This document shows, piece by piece, positions 1 to 10,916 of a stretch of 64,000 nt of DNA. The DNA comes from Calendula officinalis (lineage: Eukaryota > Streptophyta > Magnoliopsida > Asterales > Asteraceae), in the NCBI GenBank assembly GCA_963853835.1, contig OY970820.1, positions 75,202,909-75,266,908 on the forward strand, written 5' to 3'. Numbering within the stretch: the stretch's first letter is position 1; each line of letters opens with the position of its first letter. The position numbers and the translations under genes were made by a program. The notes under the pieces are model-generated. The model had not been told where the DNA came from and made no database searches. It saw nothing but the letters and a program-made list of their open reading frames with translations.

Positions 1-832
1 AATACATTTTCTTACTTGTGTTACGGTCTATTTGCTTATGTGTGTAGATTGATAGTATATTGAGTTAGTGTTATATATTATTGTTAATATTGGACTAACT
101 TGTTTGATGATGAAAGTGATAGCCGAGAGCTAGATTAACATAACTGTTGAGTTATTGTGAGATTGAGATGATGAGATGACACGGGCGACTCTCGGTCATG
201 ATGTGTGGATTAAGGGGCAGTTGGGTGAATTCCCATCGACTCATCCACGTTAGTAGTCTTGCTAACTGGACGTATTCCGCCGAGTAAGGCAGGTATCGGT
301 AGATTGGGTGATTCCCTCTTGCCGGTATCTTGTTTCTAGTTAGTTCGGGGGCAACCCGATAACTAGATATGTATCTGCTTCTAGCTAGTTCGGGGGCAAC
401 CCGATAGTTAGATATGTTTGCTAAGAGAGCAAGATTGATAGGGTCACAATAAGGTGACTAGATTGGATATACGATTGATATATATATATATATACGTGTT
501 TATTTGTATTGTGACATTCGATATCATTATTGGGTCTAAACCCATGTAGCTCACGAGACGTTTTGTCTCACGTACTCCTTGTTGCTTTTGCTATGTACTC
601 AGGTTCGGGATCGAAGGTATAGGTGCGCATGGATAGAGATACGGGACCTAGAGTAGAAGAACACTAGAACAGATTTAGACTTAGTTTTGGTTTTCATATA
701 TTTTGTAATACCAAACTTATACTCTGATTTTCATTCCAAAGGTTTTTGTAAATCCGTATTTTGGGATAGTTCTCCTCTTTATTAAATGATTATTTTGGCC
801 AAACGTTTTGTATTAAAAATTGAGGTGTTACA
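1..832 (+). repeat. 3' part of a Ty3/Gypsy LTR, truncated by window edge
   Basis: This stretch aligns through its length with the last ~870 bp of the LTR at 36416-38193, including the segment around the ACTCATCCAC word and the ending TTGAGGTGTTACA. It is clearly diverged from that copy. It has a local tandem duplication (about 333-376 and 379-415, containing TTCGGGGGCAACCCGAT) that the later LTRs lack. It lacks the 51-bp duplication those LTRs carry. A short (TA)n run lies near 478-494. Whether it is a solo LTR or the 3' LTR of an element to the left cannot be told from the window. Confidence 0.85.
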
Positions 833-849
833 TTCATCAAGTTTTTAAT

Positions 850-1112
850 ATATGGAACAAAATAAGTAATACGTATGAGATTTCATAGTTTTTTAGGCAA
901 AAAATTAAGATGTGGGTTAAGATATATATTAAAGTGGATAGTTAACAGACAATGAGTCTAATTTTTTAATAAAGTTATATTGATAATGTTTAAATGTAAA
1001 AAGTTAAAAGGATAATTTTATTTGATTTAAATAGATATATAGTAAACTATAAGTTCTAATTCTGTTATCAATTAAATTTTAAAAATATATCATTTCTTTT
1101 GATCCAATACTA
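850..1112. mobile_element. Degenerate Stowaway-like MITE
   Basis: The left end (GGAACAAAATAAGTAATA) and the reverse complement of the right end (GGATCAAAAGAAATGATA) match imperfectly. The interior shares the GTGGATAGTTAACAGACAATGAGTCT-type block of the two better MITEs at 4246-4563 and 5872-6187. It is the most decayed of three related copies around the PP2C gene and has no coding capacity. Confidence 0.5.
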
Positions 1113-1157
1113 ATTAAGTGAAAAATAAATAATATTTTGACACTGAGATGAGATAGT

Positions 1158-1660
1158 ATATAATAGGTGTGTGCATGGGCGGTTTGAGGTGGTTCTATGT
1201 TTAAACCAAAACCAATCCGCTAATTTCAGTTTTAGGATTTTCAAATTCAATGTTTTCGGTTTTAGCGGTTTTTAGTCTTTAACGGTTCGGTTTCGGTTTT
1301 AAAACCGAACTCACCTTGTTTTGAACATTAATATATAATTTTATGCACTAATCTTTATTTTTCCACAACTTCATATTTAATAACATATTTAATTTACAAC
1401 ATTAAAGTCAATGTTTAATAACATATTTCAACAACAAATACTATTTCAACCTAAAAATTATAACTATAAATGTATTTTGTACTTATAATAATAATATAAA
1501 CATTAATAACCCGTAATAAATTGACTTCCAAATATTTTGATAAGCTGACTTCTATTTAATAACTATAAAATTTAAATAAAATATATATATTAGTGGAACG
1601 GTTTCTTAATGAGACAATTTCTGGTTAAAATCGAACCGAATCTATCGATTTTTGCAAAAT
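1158..1660. repeat. CGGTTT-rich repeat, possibly a hAT-type non-autonomous element
   Basis: The left part (1158-1320) is dense in CGGTTT/AACCG words and begins with a GTGTGTGCATGGGCGG-like end. CGAACCGAA recurs near 1632-1642. Such CGGTTT-rich ends are common in small plant hAT-like repeats. I could not find convincing terminal inverted repeats or a target-site duplication, so the borders are approximate. Confidence 0.3.
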
Positions 1661-1790
1661 CTAAAACATAATACGTTAATGAAAACACTTGTTATATTTT
1701 TCCTTAATTTATTTATAGAGTGTCTTGTTTTCATACAATGCAATTTAAGTCTGCGTAGATGCAACACAATCTCGTACTTGGAGATCGTAG

Positions 1791-1977
1791 CCACGTGTAC
1801 CTCTACCGTACACCCTCTACAATATTCGTGTCAGACTACCAATTGACTCTTCATCAACCGTGTTACTTTCCTATTCGACCACGTTCCCCCCGCCCAAAAA
1901 CATTCTCCAAAACCATCACCATCTCAACGGCCCCGATCATCCCATTTTCTTTGAACGGTGACCACCCTCAACGTGGC
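1791..1977 (+). promoter_or_regulatory. Two ABRE/G-box-like sites upstream of the PP2C gene
   Basis: CCACGTGTAC lies at 1791-1800 and ACGTGGC at 1971-1977, about 327 and 147 bp upstream of the ATG at 2118. Both contain the ACGT core bound by bZIP factors of the ABF/AREB group. Clade A PP2C genes are typically induced by abscisic acid through such elements, so the placement suits the gene, but function is inferred. The 5' leader also has a 13-bp direct repeat, TTTCAACTGAAGG, at 2061-2073 and 2096-2108. Confidence 0.45.
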
Positions 1978-2117
1978 GGGAATCCATAACTTCCGTTAAA
2001 CTCACTCTTATTTCCATCGCATCCCTTTTAATAACACCTCTCCTACCCAACCGCCTCCATTTTCAACTGAAGGAATTTAATCGGAAGTTTGTAAGTTTCA
2101 ACTGAAGGTGGTGCGCA

Positions 2118-3527
2118 ATGGCGGAAATATGTTATGGAGTTGTGAGTGAGAAGGAGGCATCGTCTTCCGGCGAATCAAGTTCACGAGCTGCACGGCGGAA
2201 GAGGATGGAAATCCGAAAAGTAAAGTTTGTTTCCGGTGTACCAGCGGTTGTTAACGACAATGGGTTCAAAAGAGCGAGACTGTCAATTTCACCGGCGTCG
2301 TTCTCTCGTGGAACCGACAACGCCGTCGACAACTGTAGCTCTAGTTGTTTAGGTTCCGGTGGTTCTGTTCACATTGAATCGGTTCCTAAGTTCGGAGTTG
2401 CGTCGGTGTGCGGACGGCGGAGAGAAATGGAAGACGCAGTTGCGATTCACCCCTCTTTTCTCACGACAGACGATGATCTGACATCGAATCTGCACTATTT
2501 TGGCGTCTACGACGGCCATGGTTGTTCTCACGTATGTATCATAAATCAAAATAATATAGATTATAATCATTTCAGCTAAATATCGATATTTTGAAATATT
2601 TTAGGTTGCAAGGAGATGCAAGGATCGTTTACACTTGTTGGTGAAAGAAGAATTAAACAAACACGTGGAGGAATCAAGGGAATGGAAACAGAGTATGGAA
2701 CGAAGCTTTAATCGAATGGACGAAGAAATAAAGATCTGGAACGAGCAAACTACAAACGGCGACTGCAAGTGTGAGCTTCACGCTCCGGAGTCTTACGGCG
2801 TCGGGTCCACGGCGGTGGTTGCCGTTGTGACTCCTAATAAGATCGTGGTCGCAAACTGTGGCGATTCGCGAGCCGTACTCTGTCGGAACGGTAAAGCAAT
2901 TCCTCTATCAGATGATCACAAGGTAATTAATTAGTAACGTAATCGTTGATCGCTAGAATCCAGTTCTGTTATTTATGTATTCTTATTCTCATCGATGTTT
3001 GGAATATGTGTAGCCTGATCGTCCCGATGAACTCAGCCGGATTCAAGCTGCCGGTGGAAGAGTTTTATACTGGGAGGGCGCTAGAGTTAGTGGAGTTCTA
3101 GCCATGTCTAGAGCAATCGGTGAGTAAAATTTATCAATTATTTGTTAACCTAATTAAACATCTAAATAATTAATTATTTGTTAATCTTTTAGGAGATAAT
3201 TATCTAAAACCTTACGTGATTTGTGAGCCGGAGATTACTATGACTGACCGGACGGCCGATGACGAATTTTTGATACTTGCAAGTGACGGATTGTGGGACG
3301 TGGTGTCAAATGATACAGCGTGTGGACTGGCCAGGATGTGTCTGAAAGGAACAGGGCCGTCGGCGGCGATGAAGAGTCCGCCGGTAAATGACGTGTCAGA
3401 GTATGAGAATTCTGATAGGGCATGTTCAGATGCTTCATTGTTATTGACGAAATTGGCATTAGCACGACGAAGTGCGGATAATGTTAGTGTTATTGTTGTA
3501 GATCTAAGGAAAATTCAATCGTTATGA
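2118..3527 (+). CDS. Protein phosphatase 2C, clade A type (AHG3/PP2CA- or HAI-like)
   Basis: Four exons join in frame to 390 codons: 2118-2531, 2605-2922, 3014-3119 and 3193-3527. All introns are short (70-91 bp) and GT-AG. The product is a Mg/Mn-dependent Ser/Thr phosphatase; the clade A family dephosphorylates SnRK2 kinases and is inhibited by ABA-bound PYR/PYL receptors. Visible motifs are CGRRREMEDAV (about residues 95-105), the metal-binding DGHG at the end of exon 1, GSTAVVAVV and ANCGDSRAVL in exon 2, the tryptophan of LYWEGARV and GVLAMSRAIGDNYLKP across exons 3-4, ASDGLWDVV, and ARRSADNVSVIVVDL near the C-terminus. A basic RRKRMEIR segment in the N-terminus could be a nuclear signal. 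The residue after ARV is Ser where I expect Phe or Leu. Length and exon number fit the family. Clade A is likely; the exact subgroup is not decided. Confidence 0.92.
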
Positions 3528-3801
3528 AAACCCCCGAAAATTTGAAATACAAAATGGGACTTTAATCAATTTCTGTTGTTTTTCATAAACTAGTTTGTAC
3601 TAACTTGCACAAAATCATCTCATAACATTAATTTGACCAGAAAAGTGACATGTAGGTATTGATTTACATATGATTGATGTCGTAAATTTCATGATAGTAC
3701 GTTGTTTAAGGAGTGTTTGGGAAATCATATTTAAAATGATTTAGGTTTATTAGCTTATTTTTGTTATGGAAAATGTTAAATATTGGTTTAAAGGTAATGG
3801 T

Positions 3802-3934
3802 TAAAAAAAATTGTTAACTTAAAATAATTGTACATTAAATAATAAAAATTCACTTCCTTTAAATTGTTTAAAAAAAAATTGTTAACTTAAAATAATGGTA
3901 CATTAAATAATAAAAAATTACTTCCTTTAAATTT
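3802..3934. repeat. Two-copy tandem duplication of about 66 bp
   Basis: The unit, which contains TTGTTAACTTAAAATAAT followed by TACATTAAATAATAAAAA and ACTTCCTTTAAAT, occurs at about 3802-3868 and again at 3869-3934 with a few changes. It lies in the AT-rich 3' flank of the PP2C gene (3528-4245), where I see no coding sequence. Confidence 0.7.
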
Positions 3935-4245
3935 TATTAATCATCTTTGAGTACTTGTATCCTTAATTATACATAAATAATTTTATATACTATTAACCAT
4001 TATTTTAAAGACAATAGTTAGAAAATCTCTTTTATTATACATTACCTCCGTTCGACACAAGAATTATCGTTTCTTTTTGGCACTGATTTCTTAGGAGATA
4101 GTTGATGGTGGGATCTTTAATATTATTTTTTCATTAAATGTAAAGTAATTAATTAAATATAAAGTTGGTTTTGAAGAGAAAAATTGTTTTAGGAGATACT
4201 TAATTATGAGGTCTTTGTTTTAATATTATTTTATATAGAGTTAAT

Positions 4246-4563
4246 TACTACATTCGTATCAAAATAAGTGATACACTTTCTATTTAGGGGTGGAACACAA
4301 TAAGTGATACATCTCCAAAACATACCTTAATTGGTAAAAAAAGTGAGACTCATTTTCCACTAACTATCTACTTTAATAAAGTGAAATTACCCTTTTACTC
4401 TTACTTTTACTTTTAAACATCACTAATATCACTTCATTTAAAAGAAGTGAGACTCATTATTCACTAACTATCTACTTTAATTTATTTTAAACCACTTTTT
4501 AATCTTCTGCCTCAAAAACCGCAATTTTTCAAGTGTATTACTTATTTTGAAACGGAGGTAGTA
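4246..4563. mobile_element. Stowaway-like MITE, 318 bp
   Basis: The left end TACTACATTCGTATCAAAAT and the reverse complement of the right end TACTACCTCCGTTTCAAAAT form inverted repeats of about 33 bp with few mismatches. The CTCCGTTTCAAAAT core is typical of plant Stowaway elements, which insert at TA. The interior is AT-rich and non-coding and matches the MITE at 5872-6187. Confidence 0.8.
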
Positions 4564-4564
4564 T

Positions 4565-4985
4565 AAAAATGATCCTTTAGATTTGTATCATATTGCAATT
4601 TTAGCCTATTTCTTTTTGAAAATGATAAAGATAATCCTTATTTTTTAAACTTTTATCATGTTTGGTCCTTTAGGTTAAATGATGTTAAAAAATTTATGTT
4701 AAGTTCCCATATGCCATACACACAAGGGCATAAGTTCCCATGTGCCATCCCACGTATGACCATTCAAACACAAGTTACACTTATAATGGTTGTACACAAA
4801 TGATGAAATGGTCATTATGCCTTCATGCACATTGCACATGGATAAATTTAACAGAAAAACTTAACATCGTTTGGTCTAAAAGACTGTTAGTGTAAAATAG
4901 TTTTAAAATAATGACTAGCTATCATGTCATTTTTAAAATGAAATTACCAAAGTTGCAATATAGTACAAACCTAAAGTACCATTTG
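4565..4985. mobile_element. Small element with long terminal inverted repeats
   Basis: The left segment (TTTAGATTTGTATCATATTG, about 4576-4620) is the inverted counterpart of the right segment near 4930-4982, whose reverse complement reads TTTAGGTTTGTACTATATTG. Each arm is some 40-50 bp. Long imperfect arms around a non-coding centre suggest a Mutator-like MITE. It abuts the Stowaway-like copy at 4246-4563. A direct repeat with the core AAGTTCCCAT and TGCCAT lies inside. Confidence 0.5.
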
Positions 4986-5176
4986 TGTTTCACTCTTTTA
5001 TTTATTAAGAGGGTGGGGTGTGGTCACTTAAGTGAAATGGTCACATCAGTGCCACATATGCGTCATATTATTATTTCACATTCAAAACCTCAAAATACCA
5101 TCTACCATAAATAACCACTAATACACTTTTGGGACCCACCAAAATACCCTTCACTTTCAAAATTACCCTTAAAAAA

Positions 5177-5340
5177 CAAAATTCTCTCTCTCTCTCTCCT
5201 CGCCAAACTTCCAACGAAACCCCCTTTCACTTAACGGCCGGTGTGGTGGCGAGGGTGTTTGGTTCCGACGTGAGAGCCACATAAGCATTTGGTTCTGACA
5301 TGAGAGCCACATAAGCATTTGGTTCCGACGTGAGATAGGG
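5177..5340. repeat. CT microsatellite and 30-bp minisatellite
   Basis: A (CT)n run lies at about 5182-5199. From 5258 a 30-bp unit (TTTGGTTCCGACGTGAGAGC then CACATAAGCA) repeats at 5258-5287 and 5288-5317, with a partial third copy to about 5338. The copies differ by CpG-to-TpG type changes. No host gene is visible in 4986-5871 apart from this. Confidence 0.75.
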
Positions 5341-5871
5341 TGACGCCACCACACCCCATGCTCTAAGTAGATTTCATCAAACTTGAGAAATGTAATTTTT
5401 TTGACAAAAAGTTAGAGAGAAATAAGAATATTTTTTGGGATTGAAGGAGTATAATGCATTTAGAAATTTCAGTTAGAATTTTAAAAAGTTAAGATCTAAA
5501 CCACATCACTAATGCCACAATTACCCACCACCAATTGGTCGCCGCTAAGATGTTAGATTGTACATGTTGATGTATTGTGTAGGAACCTTTGTTTAACTTA
5601 AATAAATTAATAAGATTTTTACTAAATAAAGGTTTATTTAGCTTAAAGAAGGATATTGTAAAATTATCAAAAAAGATTATAGTGATCAAATGTTATGAAG
5701 AAACAAAGAGAGATAAAATTAAAAGGATTGCAAATATATTAGATTATATGTAAACCAAACCATGTGTGTCACCTGCATCGTCTCAGCGTTATATCAGCTT
5801 TTTTTTTTGACCAAAATGAGACAAAACACATGTAAGGGGCGATTGAACCCGTGGTCAAATTTTTTTTATAA

Positions 5872-6187
5872 ACTTCCTCCGATTCAAAATAAGTGATATA
5901 CTTTGGGTTTCACACTTTTTGAGGCAAAAGATTATATTGAGGATTATATTAGATTAATTGGATGATTAGTGGAGAATGAGTCTCACATTTTTTTAATAAA
6001 GTAAATTTAATGATGTTTAAAAGTAAAAGTAAGGGTAGAGAGGTTATTTTACTTTATTAAAGTAGGTAGTTAGTGGGTGTCGGGCCAACTATTTTTTACC
6101 AAATAAGAAAATTTTTCAAAGTGTATCATTTATTTTGATACACCAAAGTATGAAAGTATATCACTTATTTTGAATCGGAGGAAGTAT
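5872..6187. mobile_element. Stowaway-like MITE with near-perfect inverted repeats
   Basis: The left end ACTTCCTCCGATTCAAAATA is mirrored exactly by the right end (TATTTTGAATCGGAGGAAGT); the arms extend to about 33 bp. TATA-type sequence flanks both sides, consistent with a TA target. The interior carries the same AATGAGTCTCA and TTTAATAAAGTA blocks as the MITE at 4246-4563, in the opposite orientation. It is the best preserved of the three copies near the PP2C gene. Confidence 0.85.
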
Positions 6188-6784
6188 AACATATTATTAA
6201 ATTTTTTTATATATAATATATTATTAAATTATTAATTATTAAAATATATATTTTCACTATATACATAAGTATTTAAGACTTTTTCCTTTTAAAAAGTCTT
6301 AATTCATGTTTTCTGGAAGGTCTTCAAATCAAATCAGGTGACCCAATTAAGATGCTTATGCGTAATTAGATTCGAATCCGTAACTTCTTGTGTGTCAGTC
6401 ATCAGCCTTAACCAAAGTTCTAAATAACGTGCCATGGCGGCGCCAAGGCGTGAGGTGCAGCGTCGACGTTACAAAACAGACCATGGCCGTTAGGTTAGGC
6501 GTGGCGTGAGATAAGGCGTCATAAGACGCGTCTTATGACGAGTTTTTTGTAAGGCGACTGGGAAAATTGAATTTAAAAAAGAAAAGAAAATAATGACATG
6601 TAATTATAAATTTGGATGTAACACTTTTTATGAACTTTATATATGAATTGTTATATAAATCAATAAATCTATAACTTTTTTAGTTTGATATATAGATATA
6701 TATAAATTATATAAAAAATTGGTCGCGCTAAGTCACGTCTTGAAATGCAATATCATGCAGTTAATTCAACTAACCGGTTTTAAA
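6188..6784. other. AT-rich spacer, no gene seen
   Basis: No coding sequence could be supported here. A locally GC-rich patch (about 6428-6550, with repeated AAGGCG and GGCGTGA words) looks like a piece of an old repeat, but no ends could be defined. Confidence 0.5.
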
Positions 6785-6887
6785 AAGTTTATGAAAACGC
6801 TCTCTAAACCCTAGCGCCGGCGATCTCCCGTCGTTTTCAATCGGGGTTGAGGGACGGGGTTGGGCGTCGTTATTCCAATCTGTTCCA

Positions 6888-8468
6888 ATGGGCAGATTCA
6901 CTACTAGATCAGATTCGGATGGTTGGACGTGGCGAATTGGGAAGAACGATCGGAAAAAGTCGAACAACATTGAGAAGCCAATTGCTAATCTATATCACAA
7001 AGCGGTGGATCAGATTGCTTCTTCTTTCTTCGTCACGAATTTCCCCAATGATGTGGATGTCTCAGCCTTATGGAAGTGGTGTTGGCAGTTCGGTCACGTT
7101 GTTGACGCTTACATTGCTAAAAAGTAACGAAGTTTGGTAAGCGTTTTGGTTTCATTATCTTTATTGAGAATTCAAGATGATTAGAAGTTTGCTAGGAAAT
7201 TATCCGAGCAATGGATGGGTTCATATCATGTTTATGTTTCAGTGGCTCGATTCAATAGAGCTAAATCGGAACGTAAAGTGCATGTGACCGTGAATAATCG
7301 AAGTGGTAACGTTAAGAATAGTATTCAGTCATCATATGCGAGTGTGGTGGCAGGGGCTGTTAAGTACTGCCATGTTTCCATGGCCAGTAAGGAGAATCGG
7401 GGCAAGGAGAACAAGGGTGAAAAATAACTTATTTTAAAAGACAATGACCTTGTTGCGCTTGAAGATTCGGAGGTGATTGCACTGGCAAAGGTCAGAGATA
7501 TTCATGTCATGTCTCAATTATATGTGATATTGGAGAATGAAGGTTTTAATGAGCTTGATATTCATCACATTGGTGGTTTTTGGGTGTGGATTGAATTTAA
7601 ATCCTATAAGGCGTGCATGCGGTTTAAAAATGCAAACATGAAAAGTTATTTCTCATTGGTACAACATGTTACTAGTAATTTCGTGGTGGACGAAAGAACG
7701 TGTTGGATTGAAGTTGATGACCTTCCGTTATGTGCATGGGATTCGGATGTTTATAAGAAGATTGCAACATTATGGGGATCGTTTTTATGCTTTGATGAGT
7801 TAGATGATAATCCGAGTAGAGGCAAATTATGTATTAGTTCCAATGAAAAAATGATAATAAATGAGGTCATTAAGGTGAAGGTGGAAGAGGTGGTTTTTGA
7901 GGTAAGAGTTCGGGAGACTGGCCTTTGGTCTCTTAAGATTGCTAAACCGAAGTCAAATGCGGGATCTAATTATAGTGAAGATGAGAGGAAAGACGACCCC
8001 TTGGTGCAAAACGTTTTTTCTGATTCAAGCGAGTCAGGGGACGATGATGAGGGTGACAAAAATGATAATTTGGTGATGGATCCGGAAACAGAAGGTAACG
8101 AGACGAAATATAATGGCGTGCGAGTTGGGGAGGAGGGGAAACAACCAGTAGATATTAAGTCTACTTCATCACAGAGCGGTAACGCCACCGAAAAGGGCCC
8201 GAGTAATTCGAGAAATGACGTTTTTGTTCAAAATGTGGAAGAAAAGGATGGTACAACCATTAAGGATGGTGATGCTGATTCAAGTCCGGTTAGTTGCCCC
8301 CCGGGTTTTGAAAATTGTAAAAGGTGGGGTTCAAAAACTGGGTGTGAAAATGTGTCATCATCATCATGTGACACTTTTTTTGGACAAAACAAAACTAAGA
8401 AGAATTCTTTGAAGAAGGCAGGTGGTATCGGTGTTTCTTTGGTTAATAATGAAGATTATGTCCATTAA
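6888..8468 (+). pseudogene. LINE ORF1 (RNA-binding protein), broken
   Basis: The N-terminal part (6888-7127) starts an RRM-like fold (FFVTNFPNDVDVSALW and FGHVVDAYIAKK). The next RRM strand (KRFGFIIFIEN, about 7138-7175) is in another frame, so a frameshift lies near 7125. From 7215 the frame is open except for a TAA at 7425-7427. The part after 7473 carries a DUF4283-like block (GFWVWIEFKSYKACMRF, CWIEVDDLPLCAW), a long acidic Ser/Asp/Glu linker, and the PPGFE motif usual near the end of plant LINE ORF1. The family's ORF1 product binds LINE RNA. The 3' end overlaps the ORF2 start (ATG at 8449) by about 20 bp. Confidence 0.75.
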
Positions 8469-10916
8469 TATTAGAGGTATCGAAGAGGTGGAGAAAAGAA
8501 GGTGGGTTAGAAAACTTTGTTTTCAAAATGCAGTTTCTTTTTTAGGGGTGCAAGAAATTTTGATGTTTAAAGTTGATTTATTTAAGATTAAAGCGTTATG
8601 GGGGAATTATCAATTTGATTTTGCGTGTAGCTCGGCGCGTGGTCATGCGGGTGGTATTGTCTCTATTTGGGATAAGGCGGTTTTTGAAAAAATTAATATT
8701 AGCTGTGGTTTTTATCATGTTATAGTGGAAGGTCGGTGGACGGGTGTTCAAGGTATTGTTCATATTATTAACATTTATGCTCCTCAAGAAGTTGAAGCTA
8801 GACGAGGTCTTTGAGAGGAGATTAATAATTATATGAATGGTAAATCCGGGAATTTTATTATTTTCGGTGATTTCAATGAAGTCCGTCGCGAGGAGAAGAG
8901 ATTCGGTTCTATCTTTAATGCTAATGGGGCTCGGAATTTTAATCAATTCATTGATCAAAATGAGTTGGTGGATTTACCGATTGGTGGAAGAAAGTTTACT
9001 TGGATGAATAAGCGTGCAACGAAGATGAGTAAGCTTGATAGATTTCTTATCTCCGGTATTTTGGTTGTGCAAAAACCGAATATTAAAATTACTGCTTTGG
9101 AAAGATATTTGTCGGACCATATTCCGATTTTGTTACACGTTAATAATTTGGATTTTGGACCGGTCCCGTTTCGGGTTGCTCATTCTTGGCTCGAAGATAA
9201 AGACTTTAATGATTTGATTTCCGCTTCCTGTTCCGATCATGTTAAGGGGGTCGAGTCAAATATCGTGCTCTTAAAAAATAAATTCAAATTTATAAAAGAT
9301 AAATGTAAAAGGTGGTATGTTGATAGAATAGAAAATTCTTCTATTCGGGTCAAATGGTTAAAAAACCATATTGATGAAATGAGAGAAAAAGATTGACGAT
9401 GGTATTGCTTCGGTAGAGGAGATAGAGCAAAGACTAGCTTGGTTCAAAGAGTTAAAGGAGTTGGAAAAATTAAAGAATATTGATTTAATGCAAAAGTTGA
9501 AATTAAAATGGGATGTAGAAGGGGATGAAAACTCTTCCTTTTTTCATGGTTTATTGAATCAAAGAAGGCGCTTGCAAATGATTAAAGGGATCATGGAGTA
9601 TGGCGAGTGGATAGAGGACCCGAATTGTATTAAAAACATTTTTTTCGATTTCTTTAAGGCAAAGTTTGGTAGTATTGATACATGTGTTCCTGATTTTGGT
9701 CCAGGACATTTCAACAACCTCACGGATGGGGATGTTTTAGATCTTGAAAAAATGTGTGATTTGAAGGAATTGAAAGAGGCTGTGTGGAGTTGTGGTAGTG
9801 ATAAAGCGCCGGGGCTGGATGAGTTTTCTTTTAAGTTTATTAAAAAATATTGGCCTTTATTGAAAGAAGACGTTTTTAATTCGGTTGATGAATTTTTCGT
9901 AAAAGGTATTTTCCCGGTTGGTTGTAATTCGTCTTTTATAACTCTTATTCCTAAAGTTTCAAATCCTACGGTTGTGAAAGATTTTAGACCCATTTCGCTT
10001 ATTGGGTTCCAATATAAAATAATAGCAAAAGTGTTAGCTTTACGGTTAGCAAAAGTTTTTGATAAATTGATTAGTCCGGAACAATCGGCGTTTATAAAGG
10101 GTAGGCAAATCCTTGATGGTCCGTTAACGATTAATGAAATTATGGAGTGGTATAAATTGAAGAGGAAGAAACTTCTCCTCTTTAAAGTTGATTTCGAAAA
10201 GGCGTATGATTCTTTAAGTTGGGATTTTCTTGATTGTATTATGATGCACATGGGTTTCGGAGCTAAATGGAGAGGATGGATTCGGGAGTGTTTAGCTTCG
10301 GCTAGACTTTCGGTTCTAGTTAATGGGAGCCCTACGGTGGAGTTCAATTCGTACCATGGGTTACGTCAAGGTGACCCTCTCTCCCCATTTATTTTTGTTA
10401 TAGATATGGAGGGTCTTCACGTTTTGATCGATAATGCGGTTCATAATAATCGTTTTGTTAGTGCTTCGGTTGGGGACTTAGGTGTTCCGGTGCCAAATTT
10501 GTTCTATCCGGATGATGTGATGTTTGTTTCGGAATGGGGTCAATCAAATATTGAAGGGATTCTACGGGTGTTGGATGAGTTTTTTAGATTTTCGGGTCTT
10601 AAAATAAATGTGAATAAGTCAAGCGTTTTTGGTGTAAATGTTGCTGATGAAGAAATGGAGGATTTTTGCATTACTAACGATTGCAGTAAAGGTGATGTTC
10701 CTTTTTCATATCTTGAAATTCGGTTGGGTGGTATCAATAATATTTGGTCTTGGGAAGTGATTATGGATCGAATGCGGGCCAGGTTATCACGATGGAAGGC
10801 TAATATGCTTTCTATCGGTGGTCGTTTAACGTTGATTAAATCGGTTCTTGGTAGCTTGGGTATTTATTGGATGTCGATTTTGCGTGCTCCGCTTGGAGTT
10901 ATTAAAAAGATGGAGC
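8449..10916 (+). pseudogene. LINE ORF2, 5' part: endonuclease and reverse transcriptase
   Basis: The AP-endonuclease domain runs from MSINIRG through the catalytic-type INIYAP and FGDFNEV motifs to SDHIPI (about 8458-9140). A TGA interrupts it at 8812-8814. A frameshift near 9385-9395 separates it from the reverse transcriptase (9400-10916), which shows SDKAPGLDEFSFKF, LIPKV, DFRPISLIGF, FIKGRQILDG, LLFKVDFEKAYDS and GLRQGDPLSP. The active-site box reads YPDD where LINEs normally have YADD or FADD, so the enzyme is probably dead independently of the frame breaks. A solo LTR interrupts the gene at 10917; it resumes at 11603. Confidence 0.85.

Noticed and set aside
9559..10347. 262-codon ORF antisense to the LINE RT
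   Set aside because: It is a mirror of the RT coding strand with no recognisable domain. Long antisense frames arise from the codon bias of the sense gene.
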